NCBI RefSeq assembly: GCF_014200575.1
Contig: NZ_JACHBZ010000006.1
Coordinates: 1-64,000, forward strand
Direction of reading: 5' to 3'
Length of the DNA stretch: 64,000 nucleotides
From: Mucilaginibacter saanensis
GTDB lineage: Bacteria; Bacteroidota; Bacteroidia; Sphingobacteriales; Sphingobacteriaceae
Of the stretch, positions 36,126-45,974 are shown piece after piece; the stretch's first letter is position 1; each line of letters begins with the position of its first letter. The notes beneath the pieces were generated by a model, which was not told the DNA's origin, searched no databases, and saw only the letters and a list, made by a program, of their open reading frames with translations. The position numbers and the translations under genes were made by a program.

Positions 36126-37097
36126 ATGCGTAAAGTTATTTATTTGTTTGTTGTTATTATTGTTTTTTGTGCCGAAAAGGCGAGTGCTCAGAAGGATACC
36201 GTTTGGGTATGCATGAAATATGCTAAAAATAGTAATGGAGAGCGTACCGAAATAGCGGAGAATAGAGATAGTGCTGATTTTATGCGCATGATCACAACTC
36301 CCGATAGCAGTGTTGACAAAACTCTTTACCCGGTGAATGATTTTTATTTGAACGGGAAATTAAAATTAAGGTCGTTATCTATTGTAAATATGGCCGCGCA
36401 CACGCTTTTTCAGGGAACTTGCCTGGAGTATTACCCTAATGGCTTAAAAAAATCAATCAGCAATTTTGAAAAAGGCAATCAAGAGGGAGATATTAATAAA
36501 TATTATCCCAATGGTAAAATTTATATGTCCGGGAGTTATTACCAGCATAAGTTTAAGCTAATTGAATGCCGCGACTCGACAGGTAAGGAGCTTGCTGAAA
36601 ATGGTAATGGTAAATGGATAAAATATAGTGATGATTTTAAAATTCTATACAGTGAAGGCCCTGTAGAGGGTGGTATACAGCAGTATGATTGGAAGGGGTG
36701 ACTTAACGACACCTTGAATTATGTATGTGATTATAAAGATGGTGTTGCAACCTCGGGAATGAGTTTTGATAAAAAAGGAAATCAATATCCGTTTACTAAT
36801 ATCCAGGTTGAGCCAGGCTTTAATGGTGGTTTAACAGCATTTGGAACTTTCCTTAGCAAGAATATTCACTATCCTAAAGATGCGCGGCAACATAAAATAC
36901 AAGGCTTGGTAATTGTAACATTTATAATAGAACGCGATGGTTCTTTAACAGATGTTCATGTAGTAAGAGGCTTGGAAAAAAGCCTGGACGACGAAGCTGT
37001 CCGTGTTTTAAAGATTTCTCCAGCTTGGATACCCGCTTCTGAATACGGAAGACCCGTACGCGTACAATATACGGTACCCATAAGGTATCGCCTTTAA
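36126..37097 (+). pseudogene. TonB C-terminal-domain protein split by an in-frame TGA
   Basis: Two reading frames (36126-36701, 191 residues; 36714-37097, 127 residues) are in the same phase and separated by a single TGA at 36699-36701. Joined, they give a secreted protein: signal peptide (to about ASAQ), MORN/YwqK-like repeats (YYPNGLKKSISNFEKGN, YYPNGKIYMSGSYY), and a C-terminal TonB domain (FGTFLSKNIHYPKDA ... VQYTVPIRYRL) normally contiguous in this family. The codons after the stop (LNDTLNYVCDYKDG) continue the homology. Premature stop, readthrough and sequencing error are all possible. Confidence 0.85.
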
Positions 37098-37114
37098 AAT
37101 TTGGTTGGCGTTAC

Positions 37115-38614
37115 TTAAACCAATCCTAACACCTTACTTGTTCTTTCCCGCGTAACTTCGCTTAATGCTTCGTCATTGGCTAATGATAATCCGTATGATG
37201 GTATCATTAATTTGAGTTTCTGCTGCCAGTCGTTGGTTTTAATCTGGTTTTTGAAGCAACGTTCAATAAGCTGTATCATGATGGATACCGATGTGGATGC
37301 ACCCGGAGAGGCACCAAGCAATGCGGCGATGCTGCCATCGGCAGCAGTTACCACTTCGGTACCAAATTCAAGTACGCCGCCGTGTTTGGCATCTTTTTTT
37401 ATCACCTGTACCCGCTGGCCTGCAATGTCAAGATCCCATTCGCTTTCTTTTGCGGTTGGCAGGTATTCCTGCAGTGCTTTTAAACGGTCCTTAGGCGATT
37501 GCAGTACCTGGCTAATCAAATATTTGGTTAAAGGCCAGTTATCGCGCCCTACGGCAAGCAGGGGTAATATATTATTTGCTTTAATGGAGCAGAACAAGTC
37601 AAGCAATGAGCCTTGTTTCAGGAAACGGGTACTAAAACCTGCATAAGGGCCAAAAAGTAATGCTGGTTTTCCGTTAATTAAACGGGTATCCAGATGCGGT
37701 ACTGACATTGGCGGCGAACCTACGGATGCCTTGCCATAAACTTTTGCCTCATGGCGTTTTACAATGTCGGGGTTGTTACAAACCAGCCATTGCCCGCTTA
37801 CAGGGAAACCGCCAAAACCCTTGCTTTCTGGAATACCCGATTTTTGCAGCATGTGCAAAGCACCGCCGCCTGCGCCAACAAAAACAAATTTGGTGGTCAG
37901 CTTTCTTTTTTGACCGGTGGTTTTGTCTTTTACCGTTACCAGCCAGCTGCCGTCGTTGTTGCGTTTAAGGCCGGTAACGTCGTGGTTAAGGTGCAAATTT
38001 GCGCCGTTTTTTTGCGTTAATTCGTTAATAAGACCGCTGGTTAAGCTGCCGAAATTAACATCGGTACCAAGGTTCATAAACGTAGCCGATACCTTTTCGT
38101 TTACATCACGGCCTTCTATTACCAGCGGTATCCATTTACTGATCTGGCTACGGTCCTCAGAGTATTCCATACCCTTGAAAAAATGGTGTTTGGTAAGGGC
38201 CTGCTGGCGTTTTTTAAGGTAATTTACATTTTCGGCGCCCCAAACAAAGCTCATGTGCGGTACTTTGCGAATAAAGCTTTGTGGCGATTGGATATACTTT
38301 TGTTCGATAAGGTATGACCAAAACTCTTTGGTGGTTTCAAATTGCTCGGCAATTTTTATAGCTTTTTTTATTTCAACGCTGCCATCCGGAAGCTCAGGGG
38401 TGTAGTTCAGTTCGCAAAAGGCAGAGTGTCCTGTGCCTGCATTATTCATCGGCGCCGAGCTTTCAGCAGCAACAACATCAAGCCGTTCAAAAATTTCAAT
38501 GGTTAAATCGGGTTGCAGTTCTTTAAGCATTACCCCAAGTGTGGCGCTCATAATACCTGCGCCTATTAAAACCACATCAACCGTTGTTCCTGAAACTTTA
38601 TCGCTTTTAGTCAT
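37115..38614 (-). CDS. mqo: Malate:quinone oxidoreductase
   Basis: About 499 residues from MTKSDKV (38614), preferred over an ATG 11 codons upstream. A peripheral-membrane FAD enzyme that oxidises L-malate to oxaloacetate and reduces quinone, replacing or assisting malate dehydrogenase in the TCA cycle. The FAD site is [20 protein letters not shown]. Family motifs include [20 protein letters not shown] and [15 protein letters not shown]. Length and order are standard. It is monocistronic and convergent with the broken TonB-C gene. Confidence 0.97.
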   Translation of the reverse strand: MTKSDKVSGTTVDVVLIGAGIMSATLGVMLKELQPDLTIEIFERLDVVAAESSAPMNNAGTGHSAFCELNYTPELPDGSVEIKKAIKIAEQFETTKEFWSYLIEQKYIQSPQSFIRKVPHMSFVWGAENVNYLKKRQQALTKHHFFKGMEYSEDRSQISKWIPLVIEGRDVNEKVSATFMNLGTDVNFGSLTSGLINELTQKNGANLHLNHDVTGLKRNNDGSWLVTVKDKTTGQKRKLTTKFVFVGAGGGALHMLQKSGIPESKGFGGFPVSGQWLVCNNPDIVKRHEAKVYGKASVGSPPMSVPHLDTRLINGKPALLFGPYAGFSTRFLKQGSLLDLFCSIKANNILPLLAVGRDNWPLTKYLISQVLQSPKDRLKALQEYLPTAKESEWDLDIAGQRVQVIKKDAKHGGVLEFGTEVVTAADGSIAALLGASPGASTSVSIMIQLIERCFKNQIKTNDWQQKLKLMIPSYGLSLANDEALSEVTRERTSKVLGLV

Positions 38615-38920
38615 CTTAGTATGATACCCTGCAAAGGGTGTGTTCAAAGTAAATTATACCAGGTATAACCTGATTTTTGCAAAATTGTTATGCTGATTTT
38701 GCCTTGCCGGTATGCCTATTGACAGGGCAAAATTAAATCAGACAATTTTAAGAAATTTTTAGAGAAAAACGGGCCTTTTCCTGTCCGTTAAATGCAATAA
38801 TACCATGTTTAAATTTAAACAGGCATCATTTTACTTGCCAGGCAGCTGTATTCAGTTTGTTTTGGATAACACAAAAAGTCAAAAACAATGTATATAGTTA
38901 TACAATTAGTAAAACCTGAT

Positions 38921-39454
38921 ATGAGCGTATTCAAATTAAATGCCTGCATAGGTATTTTGATCATTACATTGGCAGCCTGCAGTAATCCAAAACCCAAACC
39001 GGTGTCAGGTGATATTTCAAAAACTACAGTGCAGGTAGCCGGTAAAAAAGATAGCGTGATCAATAATCCGCAGAAAAATTACGGTGCTGCTACCGTTGCC
39101 GATCCTTGTGTAAAATGTTTGTTGCAAGTTATACAGGCCAGCAAAAGCTACAAAGATAATACCGCATCAGTATCGCCGCAGGAAATTACTTACACCGTTA
39201 ACTGGGTCAAAGCATCGGCCCCCGCCGAGCCGGCCGGAAAAAGCAATGCTACCACGGGCTTACGAGTTGATGTAAGGCAAAATGAAGATGGCGAAGGCAA
39301 GGAGTTGTGCGCTTATGTGTATAACAACCAAACCGGTACCATGTATTTGTTAACTAACGAGAATAAGTACGAACGGGAAATATCAAGCGTAACGCCGGAT
39401 ATTCTTAAAAAGATCAGAAACAGCTGCTACTGGGGTGTAGCCTCTGGTAAATGA
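38921..39454 (+). CDS. Hypothetical lipoprotein
   Basis: About 177 residues from the ATG at 38921 (MSVFKLNACIGILI), chosen because it places a lipoprotein signal at the start; the lipobox is LAAC. An upstream ATG at 38888 would add 11 residues before the signal. The mature part begins with a proline/lysine-rich linker and contains a possible disulfide pair (DPCVKC). I see no known domain. It is convergent with the HAD-IIA gene. Confidence 0.78.
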   Translation: MSVFKLNACIGILIITLAACSNPKPKPVSGDISKTTVQVAGKKDSVINNPQKNYGAATVADPCVKCLLQVIQASKSYKDNTASVSPQEITYTVNWVKASAPAEPAGKSNATTGLRVDVRQNEDGEGKELCAYVYNNQTGTMYLLTNENKYEREISSVTPDILKKIRNSCYWGVASGK

Positions 39455-39485
39455 TCTTTTTAAAAACATCAGCCGGGTTAATGGC

Positions 39486-40259
39486 TTACCACCACTTTAA
39501 AGGGAATTCAATTTTATCAACAGAGCCTACAATCATATCGGGTTTAAAGGCATAATGACTAAGCTGGTCTTTGTTGGATATGCCCGACAGCACCAGTATA
39601 GTTTTATAGCCCATTTGTACACCACCCTGAATGTCCGTTTCCATAGTATCACCTACCACGGTAGTTTCGGCAGTTTCCAGTCCCAGGAATTTGCGGGCCG
39701 AGCGCATCATTACCGGGCTCGGTTTGCCGGTTACAAATGCCTTGCGGCCGGTGGCTTCTTCAATCATGGCTGTTGTAGCTGCAATCCCTAAGTTATTCCA
39801 TCCCGGTTTTTTGGGAGAAGGATCCCTGTTGGTGGTGATAAATTTGGCACCCGCCAAAATCATATCAACGGCCCGTTGTACCATTTCTAAGGTAAAGTTG
39901 CGGCCCTCGCCTAAAACCACAAATTCCGGGTCGGTATCAACCAGGGTAATGCCGTTTTCATGCAGGCTGGTTAACAAGCCGCCCTCGCCAAGTACGTAGG
40001 CTGTACCGTTGGGGCTTTGGTCGCCCAGGAACTTACCGGTAGCCATTGCACTGGTATATATATGTTTTGATTCAACAGTTATGCCAAATCTGCTCAGCTT
40101 TCTAACCACCTCAAGGCTGGTGCGCTGGCTGTTATTGGTCATAAATGCGAAGGGAATATCATGATCTAACAAATGCTTAATGAATTTATCAGCTCCGAAA
40201 ATTAACTCTTCTCCGCTGTATATAACCCCGTCCATATCTATTAGTAGTCCTTGTTTCAT
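39486..40259 (-). CDS. HAD-IIA family hydrolase (NagD-like)
   Basis: A 257-residue HAD phosphatase with a C2-type cap. Motif I is LLIDMDGVIYSG (Asp8, Asp10), motif II FMTNNSQRT, the motif III Lys lies in TGKPSP, and motif IV is VVGDTMETDIQGG. Relatives dephosphorylate small phosphometabolites such as nucleotides, 4-nitrophenyl phosphate and phosphoglycolate. The exact substrate is unresolved. It is a lone gene. Confidence 0.94.
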   Translation of the reverse strand: MKQGLLIDMDGVIYSGEELIFGADKFIKHLLDHDIPFAFMTNNSQRTSLEVVRKLSRFGITVESKHIYTSAMATGKFLGDQSPNGTAYVLGEGGLLTSLHENGITLVDTDPEFVVLGEGRNFTLEMVQRAVDMILAGAKFITTNRDPSPKKPGWNNLGIAATTAMIEEATGRKAFVTGKPSPVMMRSARKFLGLETAETTVVGDTMETDIQGGVQMGYKTILVLSGISNKDQLSHYAFKPDMIVGSVDKIEFPLKWW

Positions 40260-40392
40260 AGTTAAAAGTTTATGGTTGTTTTAATTTACAGGTACAAATT
40301 AAGGTATAATTTAATTAGCAAAACTTTACTTATTTAACATCGGGTGCAACTTTTTTACTTTGCACTGCGTCTAATAAAAAAACAATCTCATC

Positions 40393-41097
40393 ATGAAAAG
40401 AAAAACGTTTATTTTATTGGCCCTGGCCATAGCTCTGGTAACTTTTAATACCTATGCACAGGATGGTACAGGTTCAAACAGGTCGGTTTCGGGCTTTAAC
40501 CGCGTTGAGTCTGGCGGCCCCTTTAATATACATATAAAAATTAACGGAACAGAGAGCCTGCGCCTTGATGTAGATGCTGATTTGTTGGATGATATTAAGA
40601 CCGAGGTAGTGGGCGGTACTTTAAAAATCGGCTTTAAACACAATTTTTCCTTCCATCGCAACATAAAAAGGGGCGATATATATATTACAGCAAAATCATT
40701 GGAAGGGCTCGGCAACAGCGGCTCAGGCAGTACTGAGGTAGAAGGGGTGATGGATGGTCAGAATGTTAGCGTTACATTAAGCGGTTCCGGTGGTATTAAA
40801 ACAGCGGTTAAGACTTCTTCACTCCAGGTAAAAATTAGCGGGTCGGGTTCTATTAACCTGAAAGGCAATGCAAATGACGCCGATTTTCGTATTTCAGGTT
40901 CGGGCGAAATAAACGGCAGGGAACTGAAAACAGAATCGGCAATAGCTGGTATAAGCGGTTCGGGTAATGTTTATGTTAGTGCTAACAAAAGCGTATCAGC
41001 ACGCATAACCGGGTCTGGTGGTGTGTCATATTCAGGAAATGCAGCAATTACCGAAACTAAGTTTACAGGTTCGGGCAGGGTGAATAAAGTTGACTGA
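40393..41097 (+). CDS. Secreted head-GIN (DUF2807) domain protein
   Basis: A 234-residue exported beta-helix protein. The signal peptide ends at about TYAQ. The rest is a DUF2807 putative auto-transporter adhesin head-GIN domain, recognisable by repeated short words with GSGS (NSGSGSTEVEG, LSGSGGIKTA, ISGSGSINLKG, ISGSGEINGR, ISGSGNVYVSA). Such right-handed solenoids are common on Bacteroidota surfaces and their function is unknown. A terminator follows. Confidence 0.94.
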   Translation: MKRKTFILLALAIALVTFNTYAQDGTGSNRSVSGFNRVESGGPFNIHIKINGTESLRLDVDADLLDDIKTEVVGGTLKIGFKHNFSFHRNIKRGDIYITAKSLEGLGNSGSGSTEVEGVMDGQNVSVTLSGSGGIKTAVKTSSLQVKISGSGSINLKGNANDADFRISGSGEINGRELKTESAIAGISGSGNVYVSANKSVSARITGSGGVSYSGNAAITETKFTGSGRVNKVD

Positions 41098-41134
41098 GCT
41101 TTATATATAAAAAGGTAGAAGTTAATACTTCAGT

Positions 41135-41170
41135 AAAGGGTTCGTTTTCAGGAGAAGACGGACCCTTTTT
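41135..41170 (+). terminator. Rho-independent terminator of the head-GIN gene
   Basis: An 11-bp stem with one G-T pair (AAAGGGTTCGT with ACGGACCCTTT), a 12-base loop and a T-run. Confidence 0.85.
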
Positions 41171-41486
41171 GTTTTATGCTACCCAATAGGGTAGGTGCCA
41201 TCTGTTATTTGGGCCTGTGGCTATCCGGGCAACTACTCATTTTTACTGGCACCGGCATTTTTGTTGAAAAAAAAATGCGCCTTTTTCTGGAAAATATCAA
41301 AAAAACACGTTTTTAATAAATTGCCGTACTTGTTGCCAATGTTATAAATAACAATCGAAAACATTTAATTTTTTAACAAATAATATTATTTATATCGTAA
41401 AAGTTTATGAGAAATATTTTTAACTGTCATCTTAACTTTTTAAAATAATTAAAGAAGATTTGGTGTTTTGTTGAAAATAAATAATT
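41171..41486. other. AT-rich upstream region of the ROK-SusCD cluster
   Basis: 316 bp without a gene. The last 150 bp are strongly AT-rich with long A and T runs, unlike neighbouring intergenic DNA. It presumably holds the promoter and operator for the ROK repressor and SusCD genes. No clear dyad operator was identified by eye. Confidence 0.5.
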
Positions 41487-42755
41487 ATGTTTGGTAAACA
41501 GGTGGTTTTGCTTATGGAAGATTGGTACAAACAGATAAAAAGTTCCAAAATAAGAAGTGACATTTTAAAGCAGTTGTATTTCAGGAAATCATTATTGCAT
41601 ACTGATTTGAGTTTGATATATGATAGAAGTATCCCTGTAATAAATAAAATAATAAACCAGCTGATTAAAGAAGGTTTGGTGGCCGAGTTTGGCTACGCTG
41701 CATCAAGCGGAGGCCGGAGGCCACAGCAATATGCGGTTAAGGCAGATGCTATGTATACAGTAGCAGTTGCAATGGATCAGTTCTCTACACGGATTGTCAT
41801 GATGGATATGCACAATAACCCGGTAACAAAGATAGAAACCCTGGAGTTGCGATTAAACGATAATCCGGCTGCATTAAACCTGCTTGTAACTGCCATCAAT
41901 AACTGCATTGGCCAAAGTGGTATACCAAAAGAAAAAATTTTAGGAATGGGTATTGGTATGCCCGGCTTTGTAAGCGTTTCAGAAGGTGTCAATTATTCCT
42001 ACTTAGATACCGGCATTCAAAAACTTACTGATTATATCTATACGGCAACAAGCGTGCCGGTGTATATTGCCAATGACTCCAGCCTGGTGGCCCTGGCCGA
42101 GCAAAAGTTTGGGGCGGCCCAATCAAAACATCAGGCAATGGTTATTAACCTGGGTTGGGGCATAGGCCTGGGAATGATAGTAAACGGCGAGATATTTAGA
42201 GGAAACGATGGTTTTGCCGGAGAGTTTAGCCATATCCCTCTGTTTGAAGACGGTGCCTTATGCCTGTGCGGCAAGCAAGGATGCCTGGAAGCCGAGGCAT
42301 CAATGCTGGTGGTAACCAAAAAAGCTATTGAAGGTATTAAACAAGGTAAGCTAACCTCATTGCAGTCATTTGTTAATGAGCCCTTACAGGTAATAGCCAA
42401 TGCCATTTTTGAAGCCATTGCCATTGGCGACCAGTATGTGGTTGATCTGCTTTCAGATGCAGGTTACAAAATAGGGAAGGCCCTGGCTATACTGATCCAT
42501 ATTATGAACCCCAAGGTTATAGTACTAAGCGGCCTCGGTACAAGAGCCGGTAAAATAATGCTTGCCCCTATACAGCAGGCTTTAAATAAATACTGCATCC
42601 CGCGCCTGGCCGATAAAACAGAATTACTCATATCAACCCTTGGTTTTGATGCCGGGCTCCTGGGTGCAACCGCACTGGTAATGGAAAATTTAAACGATGA
42701 TATTTTAAATAAACACTTTAAACAACAGCCTATGGATAAAATGCCAACCAAATAA
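41487..42755 (+). CDS. ROK-family transcriptional repressor
   Basis: A 422-residue XylR/NagC-type regulator. The N-terminal winged helix-turn-helix region spans about 15-80. The following sugar-kinase-like ROK domain has the phosphate-binding stretch VINLGWGIGLGMIVNGEIFRG and the zinc signature CLCGKQGCLE with the upstream His in EFSHIPL. It probably senses a sugar and controls the SusC/SusD genes that follow 46 bp downstream. An ATG at 41514 is an alternative start. The ligand cannot be read from sequence. Confidence 0.93.
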   Translation: MFGKQVVLLMEDWYKQIKSSKIRSDILKQLYFRKSLLHTDLSLIYDRSIPVINKIINQLIKEGLVAEFGYAASSGGRRPQQYAVKADAMYTVAVAMDQFSTRIVMMDMHNNPVTKIETLELRLNDNPAALNLLVTAINNCIGQSGIPKEKILGMGIGMPGFVSVSEGVNYSYLDTGIQKLTDYIYTATSVPVYIANDSSLVALAEQKFGAAQSKHQAMVINLGWGIGLGMIVNGEIFRGNDGFAGEFSHIPLFEDGALCLCGKQGCLEAEASMLVVTKKAIEGIKQGKLTSLQSFVNEPLQVIANAIFEAIAIGDQYVVDLLSDAGYKIGKALAILIHIMNPKVIVLSGLGTRAGKIMLAPIQQALNKYCIPRLADKTELLISTLGFDAGLLGATALVMENLNDDILNKHFKQQPMDKMPTK

Positions 42756-42801
42756 AAAACTCAACGCACAAAATTTATTATATAAACATAACCGCTTAAT
42801 C

Positions 42802-45800
42802 ATGAAAAAAACATTACTACTCACATTAATAATGCCCTGTTTGGCCATGGGAGCTAACGCTCACCTCAAGGCAAGCCATAGGGCATTAAATAATTCGCAT
42901 TTAACCAAACAAAATTTAAATGCAATTGAAACAATTAAGGGAACTATAAAGGACGCCAGCGGACAGCCTCTTATTGGTGTAAACATACAAGTGAAAGGAA
43001 CTAACCGCGGCACCCAATCCAATGTGAACGGGGAGTTTTCCGTACAGGCCAATATAGGCGAGGTATTAGTTATTAGTTACGTTGGATATGTTAAAAGGGA
43101 AATAAGCGTAAGCTCAACCAATGCAATAAGCATTGTGCTTGCCGAAGACTCTAAAACATTAGGCGAAGTTGTGGTAACAGCTTTGGGTGTTAAACGGTCT
43201 GAGAAATCCCTGGCTTATTCAACCCAATCAGTTGGTGGTACCGAGCTTACCAATGTAAAAAGCGATAACCTGATGAACGCCGTTAACGGTAAGGTGTCAG
43301 GTATAACCATTACGCCAAGTGCATCAGGTGTTGGTGGTTCAACAAAAGTGTTGCTGCGCGGTAACAGATCGGCCACAGGAAATAACCAACCATTATATGT
43401 TATTGATGGTGTGCCCATCAGTAATGCATCCAACGCAAACGGCCAGCCTAATGGCACGTACGGTGGTACACCTGATGGTGGTGACGGTATTTCCAATTTA
43501 AACCCCGAGGATATTGAAAGCCTTACCGTGTTAAAAGGCGGTACAGCAGCTGCATTATATGGTAGCCAGGCGGCCAACGGTGTTATTGTTATTACCACCA
43601 AAAAAGGTAAAGCGGGCAAAACCCAAATTAACTTTTCATCATCGGCCAGTATGGATAAAAATGCCTACCTGCCCGAGTTTCAAAGTCATTATGGGGTAAC
43701 AAGTAAAGGCAATACCACAAGCTTTGGCCCAAGTATTTCCAGTGCTCCCGATAATTTATCTGACTTTTTTCAAACAGGTAATAACTACACCAATGCCATT
43801 ACCATATCAGGCGGTAATGAGGTAGCGCAAACTTATTTCTCTTACGCCAATACCACAGCCAGGGGCGTTGAGCCAGGGAATAAGTTAGGCCGTAACAACA
43901 TCAACTTACATGAAACTGCTAAAATTGGTAAGTTAACTGTTGATGGTAACGCAAACTATATTACCCAGCAAATAAATAACAGCCCAACTATTGGTTTTTA
44001 TACTAACCCTTTAACAGGTTTATATCTTTTTCCAAGAGGACAGGACATTACACCTTATAAAACCAATTATGAAGGCCCAATTGGTACCAACGGTGTGCCA
44101 ACTCAAAACTGGCCTTACCAGGAAGATCTTCAACAAAACCCATGGTGGGTCATTAACCGCAACATCAACGTTTCAAAACGTAACCGCATATTAATGAATG
44201 CCAGTGCTAAGTATGAGTTTACCAAATGGTTAAATATACAAGCCCGTGGAAGTATTGACCGTATTGACGATAGCTATGATCAGCGTTATTATGCTGGTAC
44301 TTTAGCGCCGCTTGCAGCTGGTAACAATAACGGTAGCTACAGCGGATCAGACGTGGTGCAGAATCAGAAATATGGTGATGTAATTGTGAACTTTACCTTA
44401 CCCGGTAAATCTGATTTTAAATTGGACGGTTTAATCGGTTCAAGCATTACTGATAATTTTACAACAGGTATTAACTGGGGGTCAGGAACCGGTGGATACG
44501 GATTGATTACACCTAATTTATTTACTATTCAAAATATCCAGGTTTCCAATGCTACCCAAGGGGTAAATTCAGCAAATAGTGTTAATACAGTTCCCAATAA
44601 TCATACTCAACTTCAGGCTGTATTTGCTAACGCAAATTTATCATACAAGAATTGGGTATACTTAACACTTACCGGACGTACCGACTGGTCATCAACGCTT
44701 GCGGCTACACCAACTGACAATTATTTTTATCCATCAGCGGGTTTATCATTTATTTTAAACGAGATGGTTAAACTGCCTGAGGCTATTACTTATGCAAAAA
44801 TCAGGGGTTCTTATGCACAGGTAGGTAACGGAGCACAAACTTATGCAACCATCCCGGTTAATAATGCGGCTGATAACCCTGCCCTTAATCCTACAGGTGT
44901 TACCAACCCGCCAAGTTCAAATGGTGTAACCTTATCTAACAGGCCTCCATACCCGGCCCTTAAGCCAGAAAAAACCAAATCATTTGAGTTAGGTTCTGAT
45001 TTGAGGTTTTTGAATGATAAGTTATCATTTAGCTTTACCTACTATAAATCAAATACCTACAATCAGTCAATTCCGGTTATTCCGCCTGCGCCTTCAGGAT
45101 ACGGCGCTGGTTTTGTAAATGCAGGAAATATTCAAAATACAGGATTTGAGTTTACATTGGGCTACAATCTGGTGGCTTCTAAGGATTTTAACTGGAACAC
45201 ATCCATCAACGGTTCAAGAAACGTTAACAAAATCATAGATGTTGATTCAAAGGATAATATCAATCTTTTACAGTTAACTAATAGTAACAGTTACCAGTCA
45301 TATCTGGCCAAAGGCGGTTCATTTGGTGATATCTGGGGACAGACATTACAACGTGATGCTCAGGGAAGGATCATGATTACTGCTCAGGGATTGCCTTTGT
45401 TAAGTTCAGCTTTTAGTAAAATAGCTAACCCGGCACCAAAATTCCAACTGGGTTGGAATAACAGTATTAACTATCAAAACTTCTCCTTAAACCTATTGCT
45501 TGATGGAAAATTTGGCGGACAGGTAGTGTCTGTTATGCAATCCATACTGGATGCTTATGGCGTATCAAAAGCCTATGGCGACGCCAGAGATGCAGGTGGT
45601 GTAAAAATAAATGGTGTTGACCCGTCAGGTGCTGCCGTAAGTACTATTGATGCTCAAAAATGGTACGGTTCTATTGGTGGTCGTAACGCAGCATTAGGTC
45701 AGTATGTTTACAGTGCAACCGTAGTTCGCTTACGCCAGGTTGCTTTAGGATATACTTATCAATTACCTAAAGCTTCTGCTATTAAATCTCTGAAACTTTC

Positions 45801-45951
45801 ACTTACCGGAAGAAACCTGATTTATTTCTATAAAAAGGCTCCTTATGATCCGGAAGTTACTTCATCAACAGCAAACGGACTTGGTGGTGTGGATGTATTT
45901 AATCAGCCGGCTACACGTAACTATGGCCTAAACCTAAATGCTACTTTTTAA
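42802..45951 (+). CDS. SusC/RagA-family TonB-dependent outer-membrane receptor
   Basis: A 1049-residue outer membrane porin that imports large substrates with its SusD partner. It has a signal peptide (about 1-20), a carboxypeptidase-D-regulatory-like domain (GTIKDASGQPLIGVNIQVKG), a TonB-box-like segment (EVVVTALGVKR), then plug and 22-strand barrel regions. It ends in aromatic Phe (LNATF), as outer-membrane barrels do. It forms an operon with the SusD gene 23 bp downstream. The substrate is unknown; no glycoside hydrolase is encoded beside it. Confidence 0.96.
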   Translation: MKKTLLLTLIMPCLAMGANAHLKASHRALNNSHLTKQNLNAIETIKGTIKDASGQPLIGVNIQVKGTNRGTQSNVNGEFSVQANIGEVLVISYVGYVKREISVSSTNAISIVLAEDSKTLGEVVVTALGVKRSEKSLAYSTQSVGGTELTNVKSDNLMNAVNGKVSGITITPSASGVGGSTKVLLRGNRSATGNNQPLYVIDGVPISNASNANGQPNGTYGGTPDGGDGISNLNPEDIESLTVLKGGTAAALYGSQAANGVIVITTKKGKAGKTQINFSSSASMDKNAYLPEFQSHYGVTSKGNTTSFGPSISSAPDNLSDFFQTGNNYTNAITISGGNEVAQTYFSYANTTARGVEPGNKLGRNNINLHETAKIGKLTVDGNANYITQQINNSPTIGFYTNPLTGLYLFPRGQDITPYKTNYEGPIGTNGVPTQNWPYQEDLQQNPWWVINRNINVSKRNRILMNASAKYEFTKWLNIQARGSIDRIDDSYDQRYYAGTLAPLAAGNNNGSYSGSDVVQNQKYGDVIVNFTLPGKSDFKLDGLIGSSITDNFTTGINWGSGTGGYGLITPNLFTIQNIQVSNATQGVNSANSVNTVPNNHTQLQAVFANANLSYKNWVYLTLTGRTDWSSTLAATPTDNYFYPSAGLSFILNEMVKLPEAITYAKIRGSYAQVGNGAQTYATIPVNNAADNPALNPTGVTNPPSSNGVTLSNRPPYPALKPEKTKSFELGSDLRFLNDKLSFSFTYYKSNTYNQSIPVIPPAPSGYGAGFVNAGNIQNTGFEFTLGYNLVASKDFNWNTSINGSRNVNKIIDVDSKDNINLLQLTNSNSYQSYLAKGGSFGDIWGQTLQRDAQGRIMITAQGLPLLSSAFSKIANPAPKFQLGWNNSINYQNFSLNLLLDGKFGGQVVSVMQSILDAYGVSKAYGDARDAGGVKINGVDPSGAAVSTIDAQKWYGSIGGRNAALGQYVYSATVVRLRQVALGYTYQLPKASAIKSLKLSLTGRNLIYFYKKAPYDPEVTSSTANGLGGVDVFNQPATRNYGLNLNATF

Positions 45952-45974
45952 TTGTACACTCTTAATTAAAAGCA

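Noticed and set aside
36714..37097. Separate TonB-domain gene
   Set aside because: It is in the same phase as the upstream frame, has no signal peptide or plausible start of its own, and continues the upstream homology after one TGA.
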